Source of the DNA: Lucinisca nassula
Lineage: Eukaryota > Mollusca > Bivalvia > Lucinida > Lucinidae
Direction of reading: 5' to 3'
NCBI GenBank assembly: GCA_963580285.1
Contig: OY757023.1
Location: 93,211,108 to 93,275,107, forward strand
Length of the DNA stretch: 64,000 nt
Positions 19,621-30,544 of this stretch are shown here, piece by piece. Position 1 is the first letter of the stretch. Each line of letters opens with the position of its first letter. Below the pieces are notes generated by a model. That model was not told the origin of the DNA and searched no databases. It saw nothing but the letters and a program-made list of their open reading frames with translations. A program made the translations under genes and the position numbers.

Positions 19621-19785
19621 TTTTTTTTTTTTTTTTTTTCATCCCTTTTAGTTTTTTTTTTTTTTGTTTTGTTCGTGATGGCGTAATTTATCAGGCTTTG
19701 TCACAAAGTGCGATACAGCTTGTTTGTAGAAATTATATCTACAAACAAGCTGTAGCGCAATTGCGCACCCCCCCCCCCCCCCCCC
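19621..19785. repeat. Poly-T runs, hairpin and poly-C run
   Basis: Two T runs (19621-19640 and 19653-19665) are followed by a perfect hairpin, TACAGCTTGTTTGTAGA with TCTACAAACAAGCTGTA (about 19713-19754), and a ~17-base C run. Confidence 0.85.
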
Positions 19786-19891
19786 ATTCTCCTTTTAAGG
19801 CAGGTAATCTTTGGAAGACGGCAGCTGCCTCACCTTGAAATTCACATTTAGTGGATAATGAATGTCATGTCATATTAAAACCCCGTCTGAG

Positions 19892-20192
19892 TTTTGTTTA
19901 TTTGATTTGAGGTTTAACGTCCCCGTCAACACTGCAAAAGTCATTTTGGAGACGTTGCTTCCAATTTTGTGGGACTTTTACCCGACATTGAGATGAAATG
20001 ACATCTCAAGCCCTGTCGCCCATTGAAATCAATAGGGTTTATTAGCATGGACGGTCCACCTCGCACCGCGGTTCCTGGACAGGCTTAGATCCTCTATGCG
20101 GTTGACCAGTACGAGTGTGCGGGCCGGATTCAGCTCTGCGTGGAAGCATCATGCAGCCCATATATTTCTTCAAGCCCCTATGGGTGGGGGCC
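19892..20192 (-). mobile_element. Family F retroposon
   Basis: On the minus strand it runs from CCCCCACCCATAGGGGCTTG through CATGATGCTTCCACGCAGAG and ATCTCAATGTCGGGTAAAAG to GACGTTAAACCTCAAATC plus an A-rich end. It has about a dozen relatives in the window. The copy at 26604-26915 ends in a run of A, which supports retroposition in this orientation. Confidence 0.75.
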
Positions 20193-20237
20193 GTCCCGTC
20201 TGAGTATATGCTGAGAAAAAAGTCCGTATTTGTTTAC

Positions 20238-20447
20238 CGTCCCCGTCAACACTGCATGTATATATATATAGGTCATTTTAGAGACGTTGCTTCCAATTTT
20301 ATGAGACTTTTACCCGACATTAAGATGAAATGGGCAAGCTTAGATCCTCCCAGCGGTTTCCCAGTACTCCTGTGCGATCGGTTTCAGCTCTGCGTGGAAG
20401 CATCATGCAGCCCAGCTATTTCTTCTAGTCCCAATGGGCGGGGTCGG
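20238..20447 (-). mobile_element. Family F retroposon, truncated copy
   Basis: It matches family F from CAGTGTTGACGGGGACGG (tail side) to the CCCGCCCATTGGGACTAG head, but lacks part of the middle. It sits in tandem with the copy just upstream. Confidence 0.7.
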
Positions 20448-20606
20448 GCATTTACTCAGCTGTTAAAAATCTAAGGTTTCTACAGAGTATACTGTTCACA
20501 CATACGAATGCAAACAGTGTAGATCCAGATAAGATGCCGCAACATAAGTCATCTCATCCATAATGATTGCCATTCTGTTACTGATTTACATTGACCAAAA
20601 ACCCGA

Positions 20607-20708
20607 TGGGTGAGTACCATCACAAAAACAGACCCGTATAATTTTGACACCCTTTACACGCCACTTTTAACTGTAGTAAAACTGGGGTTTACAGGGGTAT
20701 ATTTTGCC
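20607..20708 (+). mobile_element. Family P MITE, left half only
   Basis: CATCACAAAAACAGACCCGT, TATAATTTTGACACCC and AACTGGGGTTTACAGGGGTA match the left arm of P elements. The hairpin core and right arm are absent and family F sequence follows. Confidence 0.65.
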
Positions 20709-20711
20709 ACC

Positions 20712-20870
20712 GCACACCGGCGCTTTCAAAATAGATTGGGCTGCACAATGCTTCCTCCACGCAGAGCTGAAACCGACCGCACACGAGTACTGTTAAACTG
20801 CTTAGACGGTCTCAGCCTGCCAAGGCAAAGTGGTGCGAGTCGGCCCGTCCAAGCATATAAACACGCAGCA
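20712..20870 (+). mobile_element. Family F retroposon, 3'-truncated
   Basis: GGGCTGCACAATGCTTCC, CACGCAGAGCTGAAACCGAC and GGTGCGAGTCGGCCCGTCCA match the first half of family F. The 3' tail is missing. Confidence 0.7.
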
Positions 20871-21041
20871 TGATGTTGCATCGACGTTTAAAAGTCATTT
20901 GCCCAGGGAGGGGGGTGGGGATCAGAAGTGGTCCTGCAGGCTTTGACCGAAGCGCAGTACACTAATCCAATCTTTCTATAATTCGGTGTCATTTTATGAA
21001 GGCTCGAACATTTAGCAGTCACCACTCACAGGCTGCAGTAA

Positions 21042-21283
21042 TTTTTTTTTTTTTTTTTTTTTGGTTTGGGTTTTACGGCCCTTTCAAGATTATTTCACTC
21101 ATATCGAGCCGATCGTTAATCAGAGGTGGGCGAAAACCGGAGTACCCGGAGAAAAACCACCTGACCTTCCGTTGCAGAACTTGGCGTCTCACACGTGGCC
21201 CGAGCAAGGCTCGAACCTACGGCGGTGAGAGACCTAATGACTAAGAGTCAGCGCTCTTATCCACTAGGCCACGGAGGCCCGTT
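21042..21283 (-). mobile_element. RUDI-type V-SINE, near full length
   Basis: On the minus strand it starts with a tRNA-like head (GGCCTCCGTGGCCTAGTGGA), then the B box (GGTTCGAGCC), V-domain TTTTTCTCCGGGTACTCCGG, tail CTTGAAAGGGCCGTAAAACC and an A tail. GGCTGCAGTAAT flanks it on both sides (21031-21042 and 21284-21295), a clean 12-bp target duplication. This is the best-preserved SINE in the window. Confidence 0.95.
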
Positions 21284-21329
21284 GGCTGCAGTAATGGAAT
21301 ACCGACAGATACAATGCCGTCAGATAGAC

Positions 21330-21330
21330 T

Positions 21331-21385
<55 letters not shown>
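21330..21385. repeat. (GA)n microsatellite
   Basis: Uninterrupted GA units. The open frames over it are artefacts. Confidence 0.97.
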
Positions 21386-21386
<1 letters not shown>

Positions 21387-22434
21387 GTACTAGTGATGCG
21401 TTTTGCATAGGATTAGCATGTATCTGGTGAAGGATTGTCCAAGGATGTGACACCAATAAAAAATCTGATTCTGATCTACGTGTTCACAAACGGCTTCTGT
21501 CTATCTATCTATCTCCTTACGATACTGAGTAGGTCATACCTCAGTTGCCGCATCAAAAAGTGTGAAACTGCTTAACTTACCGACAAAAATAAAGAATTCC
21601 AGAGACAGTTAGTTTAGTTGTGGTCTAACAACCAAGGTTCATAACGTATTTTGACGAAATACGCCTTCTTTAAGCGTTTAAATTTTAATATACTTTTCTT
21701 TGCAGCCATGTAATTTAAAAATTTGTGTGTGCAAGCGTTGCGACTAGTATTGACCCAACTTCTGACGTCAACATTTCCAATACTGTGTTTACTTTAGTGT
21801 AGATACTCAGCTGAAAGATAGAATAATGTATGACAAACATTTTGGGAAAATTTGAACCAAATTTTTTTCTGACCATTTTTTTATTCCAAAATAACTGACC
21901 GGTACTGTTTGACCAGAAGTTTGTTTAAAAATATGGGTTACCTGATAAACGAAGCTTCGAAAACGTTCCATTTCAGTGACAACCATAACTGAAGTAATGA
22001 AACGTTTTAGGAAGTGTTGATGTTTTCATTTGTGCTTTTGAATGCAAATTTTATCATTTGTGACGACGGTATGCTTATGTTAAAATGATCGGAGGTAGCT
22101 TCCGATTTCACAATTTTTTTTGCTATAAAATATAATCCCTTTCGCGGAAGCTTACAAAAAATTAAAATCTTGACGACGGCCCTAGCAACTCTCCTACTGT
22201 AACGATTTCGATGCAAGAATATGACGTTACACCGTCTAACGCCAAGGAAATTGACTAGTGACGTCATAAATTTGCAGTTTTAATGACGTCACTCGTCACG
22301 CTCTTCTTTGCCGTGATTTGTTGTATAATAAAACACAGTTGTTTTCCATTGCCTATATAGGCGCACTGTGTTAGAATATGCCACATATATCAGAAGTTCA
22401 CTTTAGACAGTGCCTAGCGCCAGTTCAGGTGTAT
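21386..22434. other. No gene recognised
   Basis: Mostly AT-rich sequence with a short TATC microsatellite near 21500. An 86-codon minus-strand frame at 22007-22267 has no recognisable motif. GACGTCA-rich sequence near 22259-22300 resembles the repeat at 44310 and 44870. Confidence 0.4.
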
Positions 22435-22998
22435 CAAACTTTATGCAATGTTGGTTGGTGCCTGATGCTCTGTCTCTGGTCGGGCCCATCGTAGCTAACT
22501 GTTGGTCTTCTTTTGCTCCAGCATTTCAGCTGTCGAGTCCTCAATCCTGTTTGATTTTTTGTGTTCACGCAGATGTTGCACTGTGCACTGATTTGATAGT
22601 AGGCCTTCATGCGGACTGTACAAATTATTTGTCTTAATCGCGACCGAAATAAGTCCGAGGATTGTGGCCACGTTAAAACGATTTAAGCCCCCCCCCCCCC
22701 CACACACACACACACCCCATCCCCAATGTAATTCGTTTCACTGACCGTTCTAAGGCGGTTCTTCTATCGCGTTTTTTTATGTTATGGTGCGTCTTTGAGT
22801 GTGTGTATCGCTTATATTATTTTGTTTTGGATGGACAATTGGCCATTTTGTGGGAAAATAACTGTCCTTGGCTTTCCGCTATTCATGTTTGCATAAGGGT
22901 CTAGTGTTTCATGTTTGTGCTTCTTGACCTTTGGTGTCTCTGATAGGAGCTGTGGGTTAATTGTATCGCTTCCTGGTTATTTCCTCCATTTCTATGTA
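22435..22998 (+). mobile_element. Penelope-like 3' region without ORF
   Basis: TATGCAATGTTGGTTGGTGC, CTGATGCTCTGTCTCTGGTC, TCCGAGGATTGTGGCCACG and TGTATCGCTTCCTGG follow the same order as at 51386-51955. A C run plus CA repeat interrupts it near 22688-22714. No reverse transcriptase precedes it, so it is 5'-truncated. Confidence 0.8.
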
Positions 22999-23402
22999 TG
23001 GAGATAGTTTAGAGATACACGCAACACATTTGAACTGTCTTATTGTACATGCTCTGTGGTACAAGCTGGCTTTAAATGTGCTACGGTTTCAGTTATAGGT
23101 TCTACGAAACAATTAACAAATTAAACTAGTACCGAAAATGTGACCTTTATGACAACTGCTTTGATGCAAAGCCGACACCGAAAGCATTATCTTCGAAATC
23201 ACGGTGGTCTTTGATGATCAGCAAAATGTATAAAGTCGTGCCTTGTCGAATCGGTACCTGAAAACTGCAAATTTAATTGGAAAAGAAAACGCGAACAACA
23301 ATGTAAATAAAAAGCCAACTACAATAAACTCATTTATCATACAAGTAAAAAATTGCTCCATGTTGGAGCAAAGGTGGAAGCGCTGCGGAAAACAACTTTT
23401 TT
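22999..23402. other. No gene recognised; target of an insertion
   Basis: Unassigned AT-rich DNA. A 105-codon open frame starting at 23243 runs out of this stretch into the repeat element at 23403, so it is not a gene. Confidence 0.4.
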
Positions 23403-24558
23403 ATACCCGCTTTTTCGAAGAAAAATCGGGTATATTGTTTTCGTGTCAGAGTCGAGTGTCTATCAGTCCGGGGGTCTGTATGTATGTATGTAAGTATATG
23501 TGTGTGTGTACATACGTCCGTCGAGTTTCTATAGAATGGATCTGCTCTGAAACCGGTTAAGATACATTTTTCAAACTTTGCCTGTGGATAATAAATGGAA
23601 TGTAGATGGCACTGGGCTACTTTTGGCGTGACCTTGACCTCAACATGGCCCCAAGGTCAAAGGTCAAAAAGTATTATTTTGTCATATCTCCTAAACTATT
23701 GGAGTTACACTTCTGGAACTTTGGTTATTGGATGACCCTTGGAATATAGAATAAATTGGGCTCCTTTTGGTGTTACCTTGACCTTAACATGACCCCAAGG
23801 TCAAAGGTAAAAAGTATGAATTTGTCATATCTTCTAAACTATCGGAGTTACACTTCTGAAACTTTGGTTATTGGACGGCCCTTGGAATATAGAATATATT
23901 GGGCTACTTTTGGTGTGACCTCGTTCTCAACATGAACCCAAGATCAAAGGTCAAAAAGTATGATTTGCCATATCTTCTAAACTATTGGAGTTACACTTCT
24001 GAAACTTTGGTTATTGGACGGCCCTTTGAATATAAAATAAATTGGGATACTTTTGTTGTGACCTCGACCTCAACATGACCCCAAGGTCAAAAGTTAAAAA
24101 GTATGACTTTGTCATATCTTCTAAACTATTGGTGTTACACTTCTGAAACTTGGATATTGGATGGCCGTTGGAATATAGGATAAATTGGGATAATTTTGGT
24201 GGACCTCAACATGATCCCAAGGTCAAAGGTAAAAAAGTATAACTTTGCCATATCTTCTAAACTATTGGAGTTACACTTCTGAAACTTGGTTATTGGATGG
24301 CTGTTGGAATATAGAATAAATTGGGATACTTTAGGTGGACCTCAAAATAACCCCAAGCTCAAAGGTCAAAAGTATGGCTTTGCCATATCTTCTAAACTAT
24401 ATGAGTTACACTTCTGAAACTTTGCTAATCAGTTAGAATGTTCTTTGCAATTTTTTTTAACTTATATGTAGTTTTGGCTAGCTAATACATAGTCATTAGT
24501 GTTATTCATAGAAAAAGCGGGTATTTGCGATGGTATACCATCGACTGCGCGATCTAGT
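23403..24558 (+). mobile_element. Helentron-like element with six ~140-bp units
   Basis: ATACCCGCTTTTTC folds on GAAAAATCGGGTAT at the 5' end. Six units marked by CTAAACTAT lie at about 23691, 23834, 23977, 24121, 24257 and 24392 (135-144 bp apart). Each has a CCAAGGTCAAAGGTCA-type block. Near the 3' end GAAAAAGCGGGTAT is the exact inverse of the 5' arm. GCGATGGTATACCATCG forms a hairpin and CTAGTT ends the element. It is flanked by T runs and non-coding. Confidence 0.8.
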
Positions 24559-24559
24559 T

Positions 24560-24879
24560 TACCTTTAATTTCATTTAAAGATTTCATAATTGTGCATGTC
24601 TTTAAAGGGTTGGACCTAATACATGAGAATGAGCCTTTTCTTACCGATTCATTATAGGAAAGGTTTTCTAAGGCCATTCCCAATTGCGGTCAGTTCACAT
24701 CATAAACAGAGAAGGTGGAAAAAGAGTATAAAACATCGCGAGCAGGTCATAAAGAGCATTTCGCCGCAAATAAACAACAGAATACTTTAGGAATTTTGAA
24801 TGACTTCAGAATTATAGCTTTGAGATCTATCTGTCACCAGTCAATGACACATTACATGATTGTTCGTTATTATCCCCTG
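24560..24879. other. No gene recognised
   Basis: Unassigned DNA downstream of the minisatellite element. A 73-codon minus-strand frame (24462-24683) overlaps the element end and is not supported. Confidence 0.4.
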
Positions 24880-25245
24880 ATCGATACCATACGTCCGTGT
24901 GTGGGTGTTTGTGTGGGTGTCCGTTTGTCCGGAAACTTGTGAACAGGATTAAAGGCAATGCCATCATCGGAGAAGCATCATACCTTCCATAAATGTTCCC
25001 CATGGAGAGAGAATAAATCCTATTGATTTTCAAGGTCAAGGGTCAAATGCCAAGTTAACAATGGACTTGACATTGAAAACATTGTGAACAGGATGAAAGG
25101 CAAAGCTATCATCATTGAAGTATCAAACATTCCACAAATGTTTCCCGTGGAGCGATGATGAACATTATAGATTTTCGAGGTCAAGGGTCAAATGTCAATG
25201 TCACGATGCACCGTGTGAAAAACACTGAAGTGTCCTATGCACTCT
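24880..25245 (+). repeat. Two-unit AGGTCA-type repeat remnant
   Basis: GAACAGGATTAAAGGCAATG..TTTTCAAGGTCAAGGGTCAA (to about 25040) recurs as GAACAGGATGAAAGGCAAAG..TTTTCGAGGTCAAGGGTCAA (to about 25195), with a period of about 155 bp. A GTGTGGGTGT-rich stretch precedes it, as in other minisatellite elements. Termini are not resolved. Confidence 0.6.
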
Positions 25246-25389
25246 GAGGTGAGTGACTATATTTGCCTTCTGGGATGAACCTAGGAAATGCTGGTTCTTC
25301 TCCATCGGTAGAGTCACATACCAGAATCAGCATTCGGAATTATTACTGAGGATACGTCAGATGTCATTCAAAGATCAGGACCTGTGAAG

Positions 25390-25540
25390 TTAGTCCCTTG
25401 CTCTCATGAAAGAGGCAAAATTAGCTTCAGTATTATCAGCACCTTCAACTGTGGAAATGATCGAATCGGAAAGAGCATTCCACTCTCTAATGGTCCGACG
25501 GAAGAAAGATTCTTTGTACATACGGGACAATTGGGATCAT
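25390..25540 (-). pseudogene. LINE C-terminal fragment
   Basis: The minus strand encodes SRMYKESFFRRTIREWNALS followed by ..TVEGADNTEANFASFMRARD and a stop (TTA on + at 25390-25392). The FFxRTIxEWNxLS pattern is typical of the extreme C-terminus of CR1/Jockey-group LINE proteins. No RT core remains. The region is about 50 codons long and clearly a relic. Confidence 0.75.
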
Positions 25541-25777
25541 CATGCCTCATGTCAAATCAAGGGACTTTACCTGTACTGGCATTTTTTCCAGCTCCGAAAA
25601 TCCCGAAAAAATTAAAACAACCTCAACATGACCCAATTTGTTTTTATTTGATTTTCTCAAATTGAACATTGAATGAAAGAAAAATAATTGTTCTACTTAA
25701 ATTTTCACTCCATTTTTCATTGCATATTGAATGTTTTAAATACAGTAGTTTAAAATCAGTATGAGAACATCAATAAC

Positions 25778-25925
25778 ACAGCAGGCACACGTCGCAAGGG
25801 CAACGTCAACTCAACGTCGGTGCAATGTCACGACGTTGCACCGACGTAGATGTGACGTTGCATTAAAGTCATGACGTTGCACCGACGTTGATGTGACGTC
25901 ACAATTACGTCATGTGCCTGATGGG
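25778..25925. mobile_element. CCCAGCAGGCA TIR element with two 40-bp units
   Basis: It runs from CACAGCAGGCACACGTCG to TACGTCATGTGCCTGATGGG. Inside, the block GACGTTGCACCGACGT.GATGTGACGT occurs twice. It is 148 bp long, against 188 bp at 63219 (three blocks) and 106 bp at 46691 (one block). Confidence 0.8.
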
Positions 25926-26069
25926 AAGTAACCGACAATGTCGGAAATCACTGTTAATTCCACCCCTCCCAGACCCACACAAAAACACTTATGGGTCGAT
26001 TGTTTGCCAATCGACCAAAGTTACTAAGCACACAACTTTCAACGTTGCGCTCACGTGACTATCACTCTT

Positions 26070-26335
26070 TACCAAAGAACACCTATTCAAATACATTGAA
26101 AATTTTACCGTCAAAAAAACTTTCAGATAGAAGAAAATCTGATATTTATAATATTTCTGTTCAAAATATAGATTGTGATTACTCGTTAGATCCGCCTCAG
26201 CCCGGCGGTTCTAACGGGCATCTACAAGCTATTTTAATCAGAAACAAGAAAAAATAATGGGTATCACCGTTAACTCCAGTTTCACTATATAAAAGTGGGG
26301 TTTAATGGGGTCAAAATTATATAGGCGTGTTTTTT
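26070..26335 (-). mobile_element. Family P MITE, diverged full copy
   Basis: On the minus strand it starts CGCCTATATAATTTTGACC, has AAACTGGAGTTAACGGTGAT and a degraded hairpin core (GTTAGATCCGCCTCAGCCCG on +), and ends near TCAATGTATTTGAATAGGTG. Confidence 0.65.
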
Positions 26336-26392
26336 TAGGAAATCAAAGGATCATTTACAAAAAAAAAATAAAAATAAAAAAATAAAAAACCT

Positions 26393-26602
26393 CCCCGCCC
26401 ATCGGGGCTTGAAGAAATAGATGGGCGGCATGATGCTTCCACGCAGAGCTGAAACCGACCCGCACACGAGTACTGGTAAACCGCTAAGAGGATCTAAGCC
26501 TGGCCGGGCAAAGCGTTGCGAGTCGGCCCGTCCATGCTTATAAACCCTATTGGTTTCATTGGGCGGCAGGGCTTGCGTTGTCTTTTCATCTCAATTTCGG
26601 GC
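26393..26602 (+). mobile_element. Family F retroposon, 3'-truncated
   Basis: Head ATCGGGGCTTGAAGAAATAG to TCATCTCAATTTCGGGCGG. The tail is missing and a second F copy begins immediately after, giving a head-to-tail pair. Confidence 0.75.
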
Positions 26603-26603
26603 G

Positions 26604-26915
26604 GCCCACGTCCATCGGGGCTTGAAGAAATAGATGGGCTGCATGATGCTACCACGCAGAGCTGAAATCCGTCCCCACACGAGGACTCAGTGGTAAACCA
26701 CTTAGAGGAACTAAGCCTGCCCATGTAAAGCAGTGCAAGCCAGACAGTCCATGCTTATAAACCCTATTGGTTTCATTGGTCGACATGGCTTGAGATGTTA
26801 TTTCATCTCAGTGTCGGGTACAAATCCCACAAAATTGGAAGCAACGTCTCCAAAATGACCTTTACAGAATTGACCGGTACGTTTAACCTCAAATCCAAAA
26901 AAAAAAAAAAAAAGG
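26604..26915 (+). mobile_element. Family F retroposon, full length with A tail
   Basis: It runs from CCATCGGGGCTTGAAGAAAT to TACGTTTAACCTCAAATCC and a 16-base A run. The A tail fixes the transcription direction and supports retroposition. I do not recognise a tRNA, 5S or 7SL head, so the SINE class is open. Confidence 0.85.
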
Positions 26916-26977
26916 CCGCGTTATTTACATCTTAGAGAATTATCTGTAGAATCTGGACTGCAATCATGTGTTGGGTT

Positions 26978-27041
26978 TTGCAAACAGTGTATACCCATAT
27001 CAGAACGCGGTGTCTGTTCAGGGTCTACACTGTTTGCTTAG
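26978..27041. repeat. AAACAGTG foldback hairpin, diverged
   Basis: TGCAAACAGTGTATACCC and GGGTCTACACTGTTTGC enclose CAGAACGCGGTGTCTG. It belongs to the same family as 13062-13127. Confidence 0.75.
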
Positions 27042-27049
27042 GGTAAAGG

Positions 27050-27837
27050 GTTAAACGAAACAGTTCAAGTTCCCCTTCAGTGCCATTTTTTTCAATCTAC
27101 ACTTAGAGATACTCGACCTATCAGTGCTCTCAGTGCTTTGATTTATTTATCCTCTTCAACCCTTCCACCCCTGAGTAATCGGCGCGGGCTCTACCATCAT
27201 TGACTTTGGGCACGTCCATTCTACTTTATATAGTATCTTGCTTAAAAGAGTAATCAGGATAACAAGTTATATATCCCTATAAGGTGGCTCATTATGCGCC
27301 ATCTCATCAGGATCTACATGTTTGCATTAGTATCTGTGCCGGGCTTCAGGGTTGAAAGGGTTAACCTTTGCTGTAGTAACAGTCTTAAATATTGCGCAGT
27401 AAACAATCATTGAAATCGAAAGGGATACGTTTAAACCGTAGATTGTACCATTCTGTGTAGAAGCACTGTCATCTATTTTAAACACACATAGACTTTTGTC
27501 ATCCATTTCAAACAATGAATTTTAATTTTGGGATAATTCAACAATGAAATGTCAGGAGTATATTCAGGACTGTACGGACTGAAAATAAAATAATAATCAA
27601 AAACCGAATACCCTTTCGATGATTAAAACAAAAAACATAGTTCGTTATTAAAAATCCAGAATGTATCAAAAATAGAATTCGAATGGGAAAAATTCAGATT
27701 TCAAATGTATAATTGAAAGTAGTAGCAAATTAAAATTGTTAAAAAAGTGTTTTAATTTTATCAATAACGCGAACTTCTGTAACTGACAATTCGCTTACAT
27801 CATTGAAAAATCAAGTTTCATGATTACATAGTCCGTG
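27050..27837. other. No gene; fragments of a dispersed repeat
   Basis: Near 27055-27140, AGAGATACTCGACCTATCAG and AGTGCTCTCAGTGCTTTGAT resemble sequence at about 510, 45960, 61600 and 62140, showing a dispersed repeat. The rest is AT-rich with no recognised gene. Confidence 0.45.
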
Positions 27838-28155
27838 TCTCAAACTCATTACAAATGGCGCTGCGTTGGTACGCAGCGCAATGACGTCGCGCCTGAGACT
27901 GTAATAACGCCATGCAATATTTTCGATAATCCACTGTTGGATTAAATATGCAAATTAGCAAGATACGTCCCGTAACTTTACATGTTCGACGTCCTTAAGG
28001 GTGTCGCGTTTACTAATGGCGGATTATTGATATTTTTGTAAACAATCGTGAATAAAATGCGTTTTAAATGTCGTAAGATAAAGTTGATAAAGTTTTCCTC
28101 AACTCGTTTAATAAATTCAATAATACATGAGCGCTCATGTAAGATCCTCCATTTA
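27838..28155 (+). mobile_element. Family N foldback element
   Basis: ATGACGTCGCGCCTGAGACT through AATGTCGTAAGATAAAG, then TTTTCCTCAACTCGTTTAAT and AATACATGAGCGCTCATG, match the copy at 43637-44005. The outer TTTATCATATGAC repeat is mutated at the left. Confidence 0.7.
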
Positions 28156-28170
28156 CATGCATTTAATTCG

Positions 28171-28245
28171 TGGAGCGCTATGGAGCAGTGGTAAAGCATA
28201 GCACTCGAGTTCGAGAGGTACGCGGTTCGATCCCCACTAACATCA
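28171..28245 (+). repeat. tRNA-like SINE head
   Basis: A-box-like ATGGAGCAGTGGTAAAGC and B box GGTTCGATCCC are spaced as in a tRNA. The acceptor ends do not pair well. About 110 bp of unassigned body follows, ending in a T run. It is likely a SINE head. Confidence 0.6.
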
Positions 28246-28492
28246 ATTGTTGTTTCCTAGTACTTGTTTTCTACACAGGAAAAGGAAGAAGATGGCCACG
28301 TGGACACCTTCGGTTGGACCACGAAAGTACTGAGTAACTCTTTTTTTTTGACAATCAACATTGTAAAACAATCGCATGATGCCGCTTTAATGTAACCCTG
28401 ATATGGTTAGCTTTTGGACTTTTAAGATCTTACGCCTGAATTTTTTTTTTCTTGAAGTCAGTGCACTTTGTGCCAATATTTTAAAATGTGCA

Positions 28493-28590
28493 GCCTCGAT
28501 AGCGCAGTGGTTAACGCGTTCGACTCATGATCGAGAGGTTGTGCGTTCGAATCCGTCACCGGTATCGAGGTGTGTCCTTGGGCAAGACAC
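28493..28590 (+). mobile_element. tRNA-derived SINE, 5' part
   Basis: GCCTCGATAGCGCAGTGGTT is followed by CGACTCATGATCGAGAGG (CAU loop) and GCGTTCGAATCC, then TGTCCTTGGGCAAGACACTT. The minus-strand copy at 49160-49316 has the same head and more of the body. Here the body is cut off by the MITE at 28590. Confidence 0.8.
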
Positions 28591-28785
28591 TTAAGACCAC
28601 CTAAAATTAAGACTAATTCTGCTTTTAAAAGCTTATTCAGTAGGTTGCGGTTATTCTTTCTTTGTGTTTTCTGCATACAGTGTCATCTGGTCAGAGACCA
28701 CCCTTTGGCCTGTTCAAAAGTGGTCTTAAAGACCACTTTTGAACAGTTCCAAAGGTGGTTTTAATATAGGAATTTTACTGTATAT
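28590..28785. mobile_element. pogo-like MITE, second copy
   Basis: AAGACCACCTAAAATTAAGA, CTGTTCAAAAGTGGTC with its inverse, and GGAATTTTACTGTA match 14237-14453 in inverse orientation. The left terminus is missing where it joins the SINE. Confidence 0.75.
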
Positions 28786-28893
28786 CAGAGAGATTTGGAG
28801 TAATGGCGATCACAACGTTGTGCCGATTTTCGGATGCGCAGACAGATGCCAGGTTGTTCGCTATACCCTCAAACCTATTTCTTTGTTTTGTAG

Positions 28894-28998
28894 CAGATAA
28901 ACGGACCAGCCATTACTAAATGGGTTATACTGAGCCGGCCAAAACACCTAAATACACTTTTGCGGGACAGGCTTAACCAGTACAATGCTCATACTTTC
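28894..28998 (+). other. Exon-like open segment (unproven)
   Basis: A pyrimidine-rich acceptor (TTTCTTTGTTTTGTAG) precedes 105 nt that are open in one frame (..GPAITKWVILSRPKHL..), followed by a donor-like GTAAGA. The length is a multiple of three. I recognise no protein family, and chance is quite possible. Confidence 0.22.
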
Positions 28999-29324
28999 GT
29001 AAGAAACTGACGGGTAAAAAGTGGGAGGACGATAGAGGCGATAATGCAGCTAGGGCAAATTTACTATGCCACAGCTTCTAATGGATATCACGCTAGTGAA
29101 CTATAAAATTATGACTTTCACGGAAATCCTTTTATCTCCTGAGCCAACAAGCAAAATGCATACATGTACAAAGTTTACACGTAGATATAATACTATTGAA
29201 ATTATGATGAGCTGTTTTCAAGATCTACGCGTATCAAGGCAATGATGAAGTAACAGTATGAGATGACATGCAGCCAAACAGAGAACTTTGCCATCTGATA
29301 TGGTTGGTTCAGCTCACCTCTCCA

Positions 29325-29391
29325 GCACAAGAAGAAAGTGAAGAACATCTATTGAGTAACCATGGACTTCTTCAGAGTCAACCCTTCAGCT
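29325..29391 (+). other. Possible coding exon with start codon (unproven)
   Basis: ACCTCTCCAG could be an acceptor. AACCATGG has a good start context and encodes MDFFRVNPSA before CTGGTAAGTC, a near-consensus donor. An alternative frame across the same bases is also open. There is no similarity I recognise. Confidence 0.28.
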
Positions 29392-29399
29392 GGTAAGTC

Positions 29400-29987
29400 A
29401 AAAATCTGTTTCAAACCGTTTGCAGTTTAGCAGGGGTGTTGTATGGCTCAGCATAACAAGTCTGTAGCAAATCACAAAACAGAATGAAAATGGCAGCCGC
29501 CCTGTAACTGATCCGGATTGCATAGCAATAGCGTCTAACTCATAAAACGCCTAAGCGAGACTGAATTTGTCACCAATAACAGAAATCCTTAGGTTACCAG
29601 TTCAATGTGTTGTCGTGCAAAAGCACGAGGCACTTCCAGCCACTTCGTGCCGCGTGAACGCACCACAAAAGTCCCATATTTAAACCAGCAGTCCCGACAG
29701 ATCATTTGAAGAGTATTTGCTCGCGCATTCTAAGTCCGACATCACTATGCTATTGGCATAAAAAGATACCGGGAGCTATCATTAGGTAGATCTAAAGGAA
29801 GCCATAGGTACATGTTTGTGAATGGCTACGTTATGTCGTATTAATATTCTGTCAAAGTAAAGCTTCATCAATGGGTTGATTGTATGTCATTTGACCCAAA
29901 GTTATATCTATTGCTGAAGACCACCTGATTTCCATCTACAAACAAAGGTAAATCCCGCGCAGATATTTTTTTTTAGATTGAGCATAT
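29400..29987. other. No gene recognised
   Basis: Low-repeat sequence downstream of the exon-like segments. It could be intron if a host gene exists here. No further exon was identified by eye. Confidence 0.35.
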
Positions 29988-30540
29988 CTTACATGCGTGT
30001 TCTTGTACTATTTAATTCATTAAACAAGTTGAGGTTTTGTTTGTTTGCGTTGAGGTTAACGTCCCCGCCAAAACTGTTGACGTTGCTTCTAATTTTGTGC
30101 GACTTTAACCCGACATTGGGATGAAATGGTATTTCAAGCCTGCCACCAAGGCTTATATGCACCGGACGGTCTGACTCACAGCACTTTGCCTGGGCAGGCT
30201 TAGTCCTTCTAAGCGGTTTACCAGTACTCATGAGTGGTTAGTTTCACCTCTGCGTGTCAAGGACCCGATGGGCGGGGGGCGAAAAACGACTTGAGATGAA
30301 GGGATAATATACGAGGCTTCGCCGAGCATTTTATGCATTTTTCCTCAATGAGTTTAATATATTCAATCATTCAACCAATGCAGGATTCTGTTTATCATAT
30401 GGCATTTATAACGCATTTTATTCATGGCTGTTTTGCAAAATGTCAATATTCCGCCATCAGTAAACTTATGTCGTTAACGTTACGAAGCGTTTCCAAATAA
30501 TTTGCGTATTTAATCCCTATTTAAGGATAATATAAAATGG
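29988..30540 (-). mobile_element. Family N element split by a family F insertion
   Basis: GTGTTCTTGTACTATTTAAT and AACAAGTTGAGG (29998-30033) are the left arm of N. ATACGAGGCTTCGCCGAGCA through TTTATCATATGGCATTT (about 30310-30425) and CTTATGTCGTTAACGTTACG continue it after the insertion. Confidence 0.7.
30034..30285 (-). mobile_element. Family F retroposon nested in family N
   Basis: The minus strand ends GTTAACCTCAACGCAAAC next to the N arm and begins near CCCATCGGGTCC. It lies between two N segments that are contiguous in other copies, so it inserted after N. Confidence 0.75.
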
Positions 30541-30544
30541 CTGC

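Noticed and set aside
20115..20474. 119-codon frame and similar frames at 57171 and 61554
   Set aside because: They are reads through family F retroposon copies. The same frame recurs wherever the repeat occurs and shows no protein signature.
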